A stretch of 64,000 nucleotides of DNA from Sneathiella marina (GTDB taxonomy: Bacteria; Pseudomonadota; Alphaproteobacteria; Sneathiellales; Sneathiellaceae), in assembly GCF_023746535.1 (NCBI RefSeq), contig NZ_CP098747.1:1804364-1868363 (forward strand), given 5' to 3'. This document shows, one piece after another, positions 1 to 8,947 of the stretch (position 1 is the first letter of the stretch; each line of letters opens with the position of its first letter). Both the position numbers and the translations under genes were made by a program. The notes below the pieces were generated by a model. It worked only from the letters and a program-made list of their open reading frames with translations. It did no database searches and had not been told where the DNA came from.

Positions 1-2
1 AT

Positions 3-518
3 GTTCTGTGCACAGACGGGGGCTTTGATCGATCTTCCATTGTCTCCGCAGAATCCCAGACGCGGCTTCTGGAGATACTCCGAAGTCAGTATGAGTTTAT
101 CGTTCAGGACCTTCAACGATCTCCGTTTGAGGGGGCAATCGGCATGCTGGACGCAGCTGATGTTCGGATACTTGTTATAAATAAGACGCTGGCCGCCCTT
201 AGAGATTGTGGGCGTATATTGAGCAAACTTACCCCAGGACAGAGTAATCAGAATCTGGTCGTTCTAAATAATACCACGCGATCAACTCGAAACGAAGTGC
301 CGGTTGAGAAAATCCGATCCTTTATCAAGCAGCCAGTTGATCTGATTATACCCTATGAAAAATACGTTATGGCAACAGCACATCTGCAAGGAGAGATTGC
401 TGCGAAGAATAGGGGTCCCGTGCAAGATGCCTATAAGGAGCTTGCGGGAAAGATAGTTGGATCTTCTGCAGTTCCACCAAAAACCAAAAATTGGCTGACA
501 GCCGTAACCGGGTGGTAA
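3..518 (+). CDS. cpaE: Tad pilus assembly ATPase CpaE/TadZ, C-terminal fragment
   Basis: The reading frame is open from the left edge of the window to a TAA at 516-518, so this is the C-terminal ~171 residues of a longer protein. The fragment has the pattern of the ParA/MinD-like fold of CpaE/TadZ: a segment reading EFIVQDLQ, then ADVRILVINKTLAALRDCGRIL, a hydrophobic strand followed by the helix typical of the end of the ATPase core. CpaE/TadZ places the Tad (Flp) pilus machine at its site in the cell. It ends two bases before the ATG of cpaF, as expected for an operon. The Walker A region and true start lie outside the window. The family call rests on this pattern and on the unambiguous tad genes that follow. 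Confidence 0.8.
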   Translation, partial: VLCTDGGFDRSSIVSAESQTRLLEILRSQYEFIVQDLQRSPFEGAIGMLDAADVRILVINKTLAALRDCGRILSKLTPGQSNQNLVVLNNTTRSTRNEVPVEKIRSFIKQPVDLIIPYEKYVMATAHLQGEIAAKNRGPVQDAYKELAGKIVGSSAVPPKTKNWLTAVTGW

Positions 519-520
519 TC

Positions 521-1894
521 ATGTTTGGAAAGAGAGCAGATTATTCCGGCCAAAGGGGGTTGAAAGAAGAACCAGTTGAATGGACTGGCAAATCTACCGT
601 TCAACAAATAAAGAATAAAAAGGCACTTGATGGACCGCTATTAGATACGTTTGATAGAGTACGCCGTCGTTTCTTCGATCGTGTTGACCCAAATGTCGCC
701 ATGACGCTGGCCCCGGATCTATTGTCCCAACGTATTCGGGATGCCGTTGTCAAAATAGTTGATGAGGAAAATCTATCGTTGAACGGTACCGAGCAAGCGC
801 TAATCGCTCGCGAACTATTTGATGATATAGCTGGAATAGGGCCAATCGAAGGATTGCTGTCAGATCCGCATATTAGCGATATTTTGGTCAATGGGCCAAA
901 TGCGATTTATGTTGAACGCAATGGCAAGTTAGAGCGAACGGATCTGAAATTTCGGGATGATGCACATGTATTGGAAACCGCGCGGCGGATAGCGGCATCT
1001 GTGGGACGGCGAATAGATGAGTCAAACCCGATGGTTGACGCCCGGCTGGTTGATGGCAGCCGCGTAAATGTCATTGCGCCTCCCTTATCGGTATATGGCA
1101 CCATCATCTCCATTCGCAAATTTTCAAAAGAAATAATGAATCTTGACGAGATGTGCGCTCGAAGGTCTTTTTCGCCGCAAATACATGCCCTTCTGAAACT
1201 CTCCGTTAGATGCCGGCTGAATATTTTGATCGCCGGAGGAACCGGAACAGGAAAGACCACACTTCTTAACGCCCTTTCCGGATTGATCGATGAGCATGAA
1301 CGCATCGTCACAATTGAAGATTCTGCCGAGATGTGCTTGCAGCGATCTCATGTGGTGAGTTTGGAAACCCGTCAAAAAAATACGGAAGGGCAGGGAGAGG
1401 TGTCGCAACGGGACTTATTGAGAAATTCCCTGCGTATGCGGCCAGATAGAATTATTGTCGGAGAGGTCAGGGGCGCGGAAGTGCACGACATGCTTCAGGC
1501 CATGAATACTGGTCATGACGGCTCGATGTCGACAATTCATGCAAATACATCGCGGGATGCGTTGTTGCGCCTTGAAAATTTGATTCTATCAAGCCAGGCG
1601 AATTATCACAGCAAGGGGTCCAGACGGCAAATTGCCAGCGCAATCGACATGGTTATCCATGTCGACAGGCAGCAGGACGGGCGCCGGTTTATCAGAAATA
1701 TTACGGAAATTGTTGGCCTGGAGGGGGATGTCATTACCAGCCAGGATATATTTACCTACGATAAAACAAGGGATCTGTCAGACGATTTCTCGCAGAATTC
1801 ACGGTATATTTGCAGCGGGATCCGGCCTGTGTTTCACGGAAAAATAGATAAATACAAACAATATAATAATCTGTCCGAAGTATTTTCCTCATGA
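521..1894 (+). CDS. cpaF: Tad pilus motor ATPase CpaF/TadA
   Basis: Secretion ATPase of the type II/IV family that drives Flp pilus assembly at the inner membrane. The ATG at 521 gives 457 residues; a TTG at 491 would add ten residues but overlaps the upstream gene. Walker A (GGTGTGKTT) lies near residues 239-247 and Walker B near 310-317 in a segment containing IIVGEVRG. The downstream segment with TGHDGSMSTIHAN matches the conserved His-box region of this family. The N-terminal ~130 residues form the usual three-helix and linker domain. Its stop overlaps the tadB start by ATGA, implying translational coupling. Length and motifs are complete. Confidence 0.95.
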   Translation: MFGKRADYSGQRGLKEEPVEWTGKSTVQQIKNKKALDGPLLDTFDRVRRRFFDRVDPNVAMTLAPDLLSQRIRDAVVKIVDEENLSLNGTEQALIARELFDDIAGIGPIEGLLSDPHISDILVNGPNAIYVERNGKLERTDLKFRDDAHVLETARRIAASVGRRIDESNPMVDARLVDGSRVNVIAPPLSVYGTIISIRKFSKEIMNLDEMCARRSFSPQIHALLKLSVRCRLNILIAGGTGTGKTTLLNALSGLIDEHERIVTIEDSAEMCLQRSHVVSLETRQKNTEGQGEVSQRDLLRNSLRMRPDRIIVGEVRGAEVHDMLQAMNTGHDGSMSTIHANTSRDALLRLENLILSSQANYHSKGSRRQIASAIDMVIHVDRQQDGRRFIRNITEIVGLEGDVITSQDIFTYDKTRDLSDDFSQNSRYICSGIRPVFHGKIDKYKQYNNLSEVFSS

Positions 1895-2847
1895 GCTTGC
1901 CAGATTATACGGATTTATCGGCTTTCAACCTACAGCTAGGCATTTGCGCCGGTTTCCTCTTCTCCGGCTGCTATATTGGATTTACCCTTTATCGGGCCTG
2001 GCGGAAAAAACTGCGTCAATGGTCAGTAAGACTATCAGATATACCCGAATTTGATGCCCTGGATTCCGATGAAAAACAAATGGATTTGCCAGAGCTCATC
2101 TTAAGCCCGGAACAGAGTAAAAGGAACATTTGGCGGTATATTTTTGAGAGTGAGTGGCCCAAACGCCTTCATTTGATTTGTGCATGTTCTGTTGCACTCG
2201 TCGGCTTCCTGTTCCCTGAATTCCTATCATTCGTCTTTGTTCTTCTGGTCGTGTTGAGCATGAGCTGGACCTTGCTTTGGGGGGTGAACAAACTAAGCAA
2301 ACGTCGTACAAATCTGTTTTTGAACCAGCTGCCGGAAGCAATAGATATCATTGTTCGAGGCGCCCAGCTCGGGAAATCAATTTCACAAAATCTGTCGATT
2401 GTCGGTGAGGAAATGCCTGCACCAGCCGGCCCTATATTTCGGCAACTTTCACATCAACTCAGTCTTGGGGTGGATCTGGAGACGGCCCTTTTATCCATGC
2501 GAGAAATCTCGAATATCAAAGAGATACAATTTTTAGCAACGACGTTGGCGCTTCAACGGGAGTTTGGCGGGGAGTATGCCAAGATATTGGAAGACTTAAG
2601 CCGTCTGCTCAGGGATCGCCAGGCTCATATTCTAAAATCAAAGGCGCTGACGTCGGAAGCGAGGCTTTCTGCAAAAGTTATCTCTGCAATGACAATAGCC
2701 GTATTGGGTTTTTTGGCGATTACAAACGAAACACAGTTTGAATTTCTTCTCCATGACCCGTCTGGACGTCTTCTGCTGCTTTATTGCCTTATCAGCAACG
2801 TCGTCGGATTGTTCTCCGTTTCCTTTTTTATAAAGGGCGTAAAATGA
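1891..2847 (+). CDS. tadB: Tad pilus inner-membrane platform protein TadB
   Basis: A 318-residue inner-membrane protein of the T2SF (GspF) family. A hydrophobic segment lies near residues 15-33, two more near 93-131, and a C-terminal pair near 258-280 and 293-315. Between them is the cytoplasmic T2SF domain, starting around LPEAIDIIVRGAQLG (147-161). With TadC it forms the platform on which CpaF acts. The start overlaps the cpaF stop (ATGA at 1891), and the stop overlaps the tadC start at 2844 in the same way. TadB and TadC are easily confused; the order after cpaF and the length support TadB. Confidence 0.92.
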   Translation: MSLPDYTDLSAFNLQLGICAGFLFSGCYIGFTLYRAWRKKLRQWSVRLSDIPEFDALDSDEKQMDLPELILSPEQSKRNIWRYIFESEWPKRLHLICACSVALVGFLFPEFLSFVFVLLVVLSMSWTLLWGVNKLSKRRTNLFLNQLPEAIDIIVRGAQLGKSISQNLSIVGEEMPAPAGPIFRQLSHQLSLGVDLETALLSMREISNIKEIQFLATTLALQREFGGEYAKILEDLSRLLRDRQAHILKSKALTSEARLSAKVISAMTIAVLGFLAITNETQFEFLLHDPSGRLLLLYCLISNVVGLFSVSFFIKGVK

Positions 2848-3812
2848 CCTGGGCTCCGGATTTTCCAGCATATGTTTTCCCAATTTTCAGCTGTTTTCTG
2901 TTTATTTTCGGCATTATTCTTCTCTGGGCGGATCATCGTCAAAGGAAGTATTTATACCTCGATACCCGGCTGGCCTATTACATACAGACAGAGGGCCAGT
3001 TCAATGCAGCGGGAAAATCCCATATGCCCGACCTGCTCTCGGCAAATCAGGCTCAATTTCCGACGAGTGTCAGCCAGCAGGGGCGTTTTTTCAGGAGATT
3101 TTACTCAGGCCGGGAATATTTGGAGCGGCAAATGGCGCAAGCAGGATTTACCGGATCCTCCGCTATATCATTGTTTTATACCTGCATGATACTGACTGGT
3201 ATGGCAGGAGGAATTCTCGCCCTAAATCTTAAAATTGGCCTTCGTCTCCTGAATACCGGTACAGGGGCGATTTTTTTCGATGTTGTTTTCTACGCAAGTA
3301 CTTTCAGTATAATCCCCGTGTTAATTCTCAGGCTTCTTGTTCGAAAAAGGCGGGAAGAACTGGAAATGCATGTTCCTGATTTGATTGATCTTCTGGTTCT
3401 TTGCGTTGGCACAGGCTTAACGCTGGAGGCGAGCTTGCGGAAAGTGGCGGAAGTTATGGGTACGTTGTCTCCGGTCCTGTCCAAAGAAATGAAAACAATG
3501 CTGAACGAGCTTAAGGTTTTACCGGATAAATCCTCGGCGTTTATAAATCTTCAGAACCGGACATCATCCGACGGGCTGAAGTATCTTTTTATGGCATTGT
3601 ATCAATCAGAAATTTATGGAACTTCTGTTGCTATCGCTCTTCGTTCGGTCGCTGCCGACAATCGAAAGAGAAGAATGATCTCTGTCGAGACCACTGCCGC
3701 TCGTCTTCCGGTTCTTTTAAGCTTGCCTCTCATGATTTTTATTCTGCCGCCTGTTATTGCGTTGTCAGCAGGGCCGGGTTTCATTTTAATGCTTCGTGTA
3801 ATTGGCAATTAG
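2844..3812 (+). CDS. tadC: Tad pilus inner-membrane platform protein TadC
   Basis: Second T2SF-family platform protein, 322 residues from the ATG at 2844. A TTG at 2784 would lengthen it into tadB and is unlikely. It has an N-terminal membrane helix (about residues 9-29), two central helices, the T2SF domain beginning at HVPDLIDLLVLCVGTGLTLE, and a C-terminal hydrophobic helix ending near the stop. The domain recurs in TadB, which fits the TadB/TadC pair. ATGA overlap with tadB and a two-base gap to tadD show one transcript. Confidence 0.92.
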   Translation: MTWAPDFPAYVFPIFSCFLFIFGIILLWADHRQRKYLYLDTRLAYYIQTEGQFNAAGKSHMPDLLSANQAQFPTSVSQQGRFFRRFYSGREYLERQMAQAGFTGSSAISLFYTCMILTGMAGGILALNLKIGLRLLNTGTGAIFFDVVFYASTFSIIPVLILRLLVRKRREELEMHVPDLIDLLVLCVGTGLTLEASLRKVAEVMGTLSPVLSKEMKTMLNELKVLPDKSSAFINLQNRTSSDGLKYLFMALYQSEIYGTSVAIALRSVAADNRKRRMISVETTAARLPVLLSLPLMIFILPPVIALSAGPGFILMLRVIGN

Positions 3813-3814
3813 GA

Positions 3815-4651
3815 ATGTATTTTTTTGGAAAACTGCATGCATTTCTATTGCTGGGATATTTATGTGGCTGCATGCCCATTGCCGAAATATTGAGAATACC
3901 TGACGTTGAGACAGAAGAGGCGAGTAGAAAACAGTCCTTAAAAATTGCCTCGATCTCAGAAGCTGTCGGGAATTATGCAGCGGCAATTGACATTTATTTG
4001 AAACTGCTTTCGACAGATCCCACCAATGAGGAATTGTTGTTCAGGCTCGCCAGTAGTTACTTGAAAGCAGGGGTCATAACAGAGGCGGCGGATGTATTTG
4101 AACGGCTTGATAAACTGGACCCGGATAACAAAGAAACACAGTTGGCATTGGGCCGGATAAATCTCAGCTTGTTTCGTCCTGAAATTGCAAAAATATATTT
4201 CGAGAAGGCAAACCGGCTTGACCCAACAGATTATAAGGCCCTGTCCGGCCTTGGCATTACTGAAGACATGGCGGGAAATCATGAAATCGCCAGATCGTTT
4301 TTTAACGAAGCACTGGTAACGAGTCCGGACAAGAGGGTTATCAAGAACAATATGGCTCTATCATACCTGATGGAAGGGAAATTTAACACGTCAATTCAGT
4401 TGTTTAACGAGATTGCCTTTGATGGCAGATCCAGTCAGATTATGAGACAAAACCTTGCGCTGGCCTATGGTCTTGCAGGCGACCGGGAAGCGGCGAGGCG
4501 TATTAGCGCTCTCGATCTGGACCCGGAGTCAACTGAGGCAAATCTCAGATATTATGAGCTACTACGACAATTAAAGAACGACGTAACAATTCGCCGGTTG
4601 TTGTTAGGAACATCGGGACCGGAAACTTCTCTAAGTGAAGGGTCACCCTAG
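3815..4651 (+). CDS. tadD: Tad pilus lipoprotein TadD with TPR repeats
   Basis: A 278-residue TPR protein. The first 19 residues form a lipoprotein signal with an LCGC lipobox, so lipidation at Cys19 is expected. From about residue 45 to 210 there are successive TPR helices (segments such as AAIDIYLKLLSTDPTNEEL and AADVFERLDKLDPDNKETQ). TadD is thought to act as a pilotin-like factor for the secretin or to help machine assembly. It sits between tadC and tadE with no gap to the next gene, so it belongs to the same operon. Confidence 0.9.
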   Translation: MYFFGKLHAFLLLGYLCGCMPIAEILRIPDVETEEASRKQSLKIASISEAVGNYAAAIDIYLKLLSTDPTNEELLFRLASSYLKAGVITEAADVFERLDKLDPDNKETQLALGRINLSLFRPEIAKIYFEKANRLDPTDYKALSGLGITEDMAGNHEIARSFFNEALVTSPDKRVIKNNMALSYLMEGKFNTSIQLFNEIAFDGRSSQIMRQNLALAYGLAGDREAARRISALDLDPESTEANLRYYELLRQLKNDVTIRRLLLGTSGPETSLSEGSP

Positions 4652-5140
4652 ATGCGCACCCTCCAACAATTTGGAAGCGGCGAAGGATCGGTGATTGTGG
4701 AATATGCGATTATTGCTCCGATCCTCTTTGCCCTTGTTTTTGCAGTTGTTGACTTCAGCCGTATCTTTTTAGCCAAAAGCTATGCCACCGATACCCTGGT
4801 AGAGCTTTCCAATTATTATCGATATGAGATGTCACCGGATGCCCTGAAATCCGTTTCGCTCTCTCATTTGCAAGCCAAGGCTCAATCCCTGTCAGGCGCC
4901 AAGCTGGGAGGACTTGCGAATATGGGTGACGTTTCCGTTTCACTGAGCACGTATCGTAATATTTCAGACCTGGTGAACGGGATGGAAGGAAAAAACACCG
5001 ATTTGTTTGGAGGTGCAGGTGACCTCGTAAAATACAACTTACACTATACCGTGTCGCCCCTAACACCATTTGCCGATTATTTGTATCCGTCCGCAGCCCT
5101 TCTAAATACGGTAACTTTGGTTTTAAAAAATGGAACATAG
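4652..5140 (+). CDS. tadE: TadE-like minor pseudopilin
   Basis: A 162-residue TadE-family protein. The N-terminal GEGSVIVEYAIIAPILFALV contains the Gly-x(4)-Glu prepilin-like motif followed by one membrane helix, as in TadE/TadF substrates of the prepilin peptidase TadV/CpaA. The rest is predicted extracytoplasmic. It begins directly at the tadD stop and overlaps the next TadE-like gene by 11 bases. TadE and TadF are needed for Flp pilus biogenesis in characterised systems. Confidence 0.88.
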   Translation: MRTLQQFGSGEGSVIVEYAIIAPILFALVFAVVDFSRIFLAKSYATDTLVELSNYYRYEMSPDALKSVSLSHLQAKAQSLSGAKLGGLANMGDVSVSLSTYRNISDLVNGMEGKNTDLFGGAGDLVKYNLHYTVSPLTPFADYLYPSAALLNTVTLVLKNGT

Positions 5141-5699
5141 GCGGCTTCGAAATTTGGAAAAAATTAGTCTCTGCGATCGGGGAAGTGTCGTGGTGGAAGC
5201 GGCGCTCATATTCCCCATATTTTTCCTGCTGATTTTTGCCGCTACAGACATGGTTAGACTTATTGATTTGACGGGCCGGGTGAACCAATCCTCCGCGCTG
5301 ATTGCCGATACAGTTAGTCGCGAAGTGAAAATCGATGAAGCTGAACTCTCCGACAGTTTGAAACTGATTTCTCAAATAACAAGCACGGAAAGCGTCGAAA
5401 ATTCCTTGTCTCTAAAGATATCGGCAATTTCCAGCCAACCGACTATTGGAACGAATATCCTTTGGACGAGATTATTCTCAAATGCGGCGGCATCTTGCGA
5501 GACTGCAACACCCACATTGGATAAGTATTCCACAGAAACACAAGGGCGTAAAAATACCGGATATTACGTTGTCGTTGATTTATGCGTGCAACCCACAGGG
5601 GCCTTTTTTCTGTCACGGCTTTTTCTGGCAAAGAAAATGCGCCTTCGTAGTCAGTCAATTTCCGTCGCAACACATCCTGCTATCAGAAGCCTGGAGTGA
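5130..5699 (+). CDS. tadF: TadE/TadF-like minor pseudopilin
   Basis: Second TadE-family protein, 189 residues. The N-terminal motif DRGSVVVEAALIFPIFFLLIF has the conserved Glu at the start of the membrane helix, like the preceding gene. The ATG at 5130 lies inside the end of the previous gene and has no clear Shine-Dalgarno sequence, so re-initiation after the upstream gene is likely. The position second in a TadE pair suggests TadF, but the split between the two is not sharp by eye. The stop overlaps a possible GTG start of tadG. Confidence 0.82.
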   Translation: MEHRRLRNLEKISLCDRGSVVVEAALIFPIFFLLIFAATDMVRLIDLTGRVNQSSALIADTVSREVKIDEAELSDSLKLISQITSTESVENSLSLKISAISSQPTIGTNILWTRLFSNAAASCETATPTLDKYSTETQGRKNTGYYVVVDLCVQPTGAFFLSRLFLAKKMRLRSQSISVATHPAIRSLE

Positions 5700-5704
5700 C
5701 GGAA

Positions 5705-7045
5705 ATGCAGCTTTCCCAAAATCGCCAAATAAAAAAGCATATCTCGCTAACGCAAACATTAGGGACTTCGGAAACTGGCGCCATATCAGTTATCTTCGGA
5801 TTAAGTTTGGCTATCCTCATAGGAACCATGGCATTGATGATCGATGTTGCGCGGGTGTTTACAGTTAAATCTCATTTGGTAAATTTTAGCGAATCCACCG
5901 CTTTGGCTGTCGCGCGGAATTTGAACTTCTTGGCCGATGGGGAGATCGATGATTTTGCTACAGATATTGCCAGCAGCATGGCCAGAAATACCAGTGTTTT
6001 TACTTTTGGCGGCGGGCCTTTTGCAACGACGACGACGGTCGTCACCGCCTCTGGAAAGGCAAGTGTAACGATCAAGACAGCGGTGCCTACAACCCTCTTG
6101 CGGTTTTTCAGTCTTTCTGATGACATCAATGTTTCGCAAACAGTTACAGCGTATCAATATGCACCAGATGCCGAAATTGCCATTGTTCTGGAAAGCTCTC
6201 AAGAGATGCAGCAAAGCGGGAAAATGAATACGGCCCGCGCCGCTGTAAAGGAGTTTATCGGTATTTTTGCCGGCCACAGTAAATTGAAGAGTGGCGCCAC
6301 ATTCGGATTTATTCCCTTTGGCAGCAAACTGATGAATGTTGCTCCTCATACAGAATGGCTTGAGGCGGGGTCTTGGCCGACGGAAATTCCGCCCAATGTG
6401 CCCGGGACAACGGGCTGGAACGGTGACTTGGCTGATGATAGATGGTGTATTTTACGGCGGTCCGGCGTGGCTGGACAATCAGATTTGACACCAGCACAAT
6501 CCCCGTTTCAGTTGGAGCTTGATATTCAAAAACAAGAGGAGGGCGGAGGCATTCCGCATTACGCTAACATCACATCATCTGATTGTCGTCACGAACCGAT
6601 TTTCCCGATTGCGGATAACACAAATATTTTAATTCAATCTGTTTCATCGTTATCGGGAAATGGGGGTGTTTATGCCGGGTGGGCGATGGTATGGGCGGAA
6701 CGGTTGCTATCGCCGTTATGGCAATCTTTTTGGCAAACAAGGACAGGAACCCCGGCAAGTTATGAGAATGAGGCTATTCAAAAGGTTGTAATCCTTATTG
6801 TCGGATCATCCAATACGGAGCCTGGAACGGAAGATATCTTGTTCCAAAATGTTTGTGATCGGCTGAAATCAAAAGGTGTCACTATTTATGTGGTCGACTA
6901 TTTGGCTCCGGAATCTATTTCGGGTTTGCTCACCGGGTGCGCGACCACAACAGGACATTATTTCCGTGCGGATAATGACAAAAATGTTTCGGAAGCACTG
7001 TATGCAATTGCGAAATTTTTAACAGTTGTGAGATTCAGCGGCTAG
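5705..7045 (+). CDS. tadG: Tad pilus-associated TadG protein with VWA-type domain
   Basis: About 446 residues from the ATG at 5705, which has GGAG eight bases upstream; a GTG at 5696 overlapping the previous stop is the alternative. A Flp pilus-associated N-terminal region (ETGAISVIFGLSLAIL) includes one membrane helix. The protein then resembles a von Willebrand factor A domain: EIAIVLESSQEMQQ sits where a MIDAS DxSxS would be but has Glu-Ser-Ser instead, so metal binding is doubtful. TadG is thought to anchor or stabilise the pilus in the envelope. The 3' end overlaps the convergent DUF1853 gene by 27 bases. It is the last tad gene here. Confidence 0.88.
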   Translation: MQLSQNRQIKKHISLTQTLGTSETGAISVIFGLSLAILIGTMALMIDVARVFTVKSHLVNFSESTALAVARNLNFLADGEIDDFATDIASSMARNTSVFTFGGGPFATTTTVVTASGKASVTIKTAVPTTLLRFFSLSDDINVSQTVTAYQYAPDAEIAIVLESSQEMQQSGKMNTARAAVKEFIGIFAGHSKLKSGATFGFIPFGSKLMNVAPHTEWLEAGSWPTEIPPNVPGTTGWNGDLADDRWCILRRSGVAGQSDLTPAQSPFQLELDIQKQEEGGGIPHYANITSSDCRHEPIFPIADNTNILIQSVSSLSGNGGVYAGWAMVWAERLLSPLWQSFWQTRTGTPASYENEAIQKVVILIVGSSNTEPGTEDILFQNVCDRLKSKGVTIYVVDYLAPESISGLLTGCATTTGHYFRADNDKNVSEALYAIAKFLTVVRFSG

Positions 7046-7948
7046 TCTGGGCCAATCATCCGGAACAATGAAAAGTCTGTCGTCCGACTTCAAAATATCA
7101 GAATTTTTTGAACGAAAAAGGCAAACCATAATTGGCATGTTGCGGTCTTTTATCTGTTCCTTTGCACGCTTTTTTAGCGCAACGATATTTCCAGAAGTCA
7201 CTTCTTCCGGATAATAATAATCCGTGAACCATTGAATCTTATCCATTACCAGAAAGTGAGTGAAGCTAAGGTCTTCCAGATTTTCCAGCATTTTCACTGT
7301 GATCCACGATCCATGTCGGTAATTCCTGGAAATTATTGTCGGCAGCCGGTTGGCCGGCGGGAATTGGGGGGCGCAGGGCTGAAATAAAATACCCTTGATC
7401 ACGGCGGAAGAAACAACTTCATCTATGTTTAGTTTAGCCAGTTTACTTTTGCCTTCAGGTGTTTTTACAAGCGGGATCTGATGATCAAATATACGGCTGA
7501 GTTTCGCGCCCAGGGTATCTTTTAATCTTGGGCCAACAAATTGATCAGCTTTTAGCCCGCTGCCGATATTCAAGTAGAATTTAACCGCAAGTTCCCAGTG
7601 AAATATTTTCTGGCCATGTTCGAAGATGACATCAATTTCACCGATAGTACGTTTATCCTGAAAAACCTGGATGTTGGATCCGATAAGGGAGATCGATGGC
7701 AGGTTGTCGAGCCAAAACAGGATCAGCTGCTCAAAATAGATGCCAAGGGCTTTTGTTTCCTTGCCAGCTAGATACTCCAGCAGCGGCGCCGGATCAGATT
7801 GCAGGTTTTTGAGAAAGGTTGTCGTTTCGGGATCCGCAAATAAATTGGGATGAGGGAGCTGGTCAAGGAGGAGGGGGGACGAAATGACCCACTGCAAATC
7901 GCGTACAGCCACCGGTATATTTGCCTTATATGTGTGCGGATTGCGCAT
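7019..7948 (-). CDS. DUF1853 family protein, possible PD-(D/E)XK nuclease-like fold
   Basis: A 309-residue soluble protein that I place in DUF1853 from segments ALGIYFEQLILFWL (about 67-80), GEIDVIFE (103-110) and HWELAVKFYL (117-126). The order GEID, then a strand, then WELAVK resembles the acidic and Lys residues of PD-(D/E)XK enzymes. That is an inference from the pattern; no function is established. No signal peptide or membrane segment is seen. Its ATG shares one base with the TGA of the TauE-like gene (TGATG at 7946-7950), so the two are probably translationally coupled. Its 3' end overlaps tadG. Confidence 0.75.
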   Translation of the reverse strand: MRNPHTYKANIPVAVRDLQWVISSPLLLDQLPHPNLFADPETTTFLKNLQSDPAPLLEYLAGKETKALGIYFEQLILFWLDNLPSISLIGSNIQVFQDKRTIGEIDVIFEHGQKIFHWELAVKFYLNIGSGLKADQFVGPRLKDTLGAKLSRIFDHQIPLVKTPEGKSKLAKLNIDEVVSSAVIKGILFQPCAPQFPPANRLPTIISRNYRHGSWITVKMLENLEDLSFTHFLVMDKIQWFTDYYYPEEVTSGNIVALKKRAKEQIKDRNMPIMVCLFRSKNSDILKSDDRLFIVPDDWPRLAAESHNC

Positions 7949-8775
7949 CAGGAAATACTGTAAAACATGCGTAAGGACGTGACAAAAAGGAAGAAAGCAA
8001 ATGTCTTTTTGAGCATGTTCGTATTAATTCGATGGGCAATTCTGGCACCAAGAGGCGCAAATAAAACGGTCATCGGTACAATCATTATAAAGCCCAGAAA
8101 ATTGACATATCCGTAATTGCCAAAGGGCAGACCCTTTGCATCCAGTCCGGATAACAAAAATCCTGTTGTCCCTGGAATAGCAATTATCAACCCGATTGCG
8201 GCAGACGTTCCGACCGCCTTGCGAATGGGAACATTATACAGGGTCAGGATGGGTACAGCCAATGTACCACCCCCGATCCCCATCATTGCCGAGAACCAGC
8301 CGATTAACAGAGCCAACGACTCTTTGAAAGGAGATTTGGGCAGGCTATCTGAGAATTTCAGAGTGTCGGGGCGAAATGCCATGTTAGCGGCGACAATCAA
8401 GGCCAAGACCGCGAAAACAAGTGTAAGAATAAATGCGTTGGCAAATCCGGCAAGAACGGTACCGCCAATAACACCAACAAAAATCATCGGACCCCAGCTT
8501 TTCAACAAGGCTGTATCAATTGCGCCTTTTTTATAATGGGATCGGGCGGAGGCAATAGAGGTTGGAATAATGATCGCAAGGGAGGTTCCAACGGCGACAT
8601 GCATTCGAATGTCATCATTCACACCGAAAATGGACAAGACGTTATAGAGTACGGGAACGATGACAATACCGCCGCCAACCCCCAAAAGACCGGCAAGTAA
8701 TCCCCCAACCATTCCCGTGGCGAGCAAGGAAGCAATCAAGCCAATTAAAAGAGGGGTGCTCATATCCGCGAACAT
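7948..8775 (-). CDS. TauE/SafE family sulfite/anion exporter-like permease
   Basis: A TauE/SafE (DUF81) integral membrane protein of about 275 residues. The repeat glycine-rich motif GLLGVGGGIVIVPVLYN near the N-terminus returns in the second half as AMMGIGGGTLAVPILTLYN, the hallmark internal duplication of the family. About eight membrane helices are expected. The frame is open up to 8862, but the ATG at 8775 has GGAAGG nine bases upstream and places the first helix at the N-terminus; 8763, 8844 and 8862 are other possible starts. Members move sulfite, sulfoacetate or related anions; the substrate here is unknown. It is coupled to the DUF1853 gene downstream. Confidence 0.85.
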   Translation of the reverse strand: MFADMSTPLLIGLIASLLATGMVGGLLAGLLGVGGGIVIVPVLYNVLSIFGVNDDIRMHVAVGTSLAIIIPTSIASARSHYKKGAIDTALLKSWGPMIFVGVIGGTVLAGFANAFILTLVFAVLALIVAANMAFRPDTLKFSDSLPKSPFKESLALLIGWFSAMMGIGGGTLAVPILTLYNVPIRKAVGTSAAIGLIIAIPGTTGFLLSGLDAKGLPFGNYGYVNFLGFIMIVPMTVLFAPLGARIAHRINTNMLKKTFAFFLFVTSLRMFYSIS

Positions 8776-8947
8776 TGACCAAGACCTTCCGACAAATTGC
8801 GTTATAGCAACTACTGGCACAAGTTCGTTTAAATTGGCAACCATCTTTATCCGGATGAGCAAATTGATTTCAGGGCCAAATAGGGCTTGTCATGTCGGGT
8901 TTCACAACAGCAAAAGGCTCTGGCATCGCAAAAGAACTCTGCGAATT

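Noticed and set aside
4755-5375. 206-residue minus-strand ORF across the TadE-like genes
   Set aside because: Antisense shadow of two convincing pseudopilin genes; its sequence resembles no protein family.
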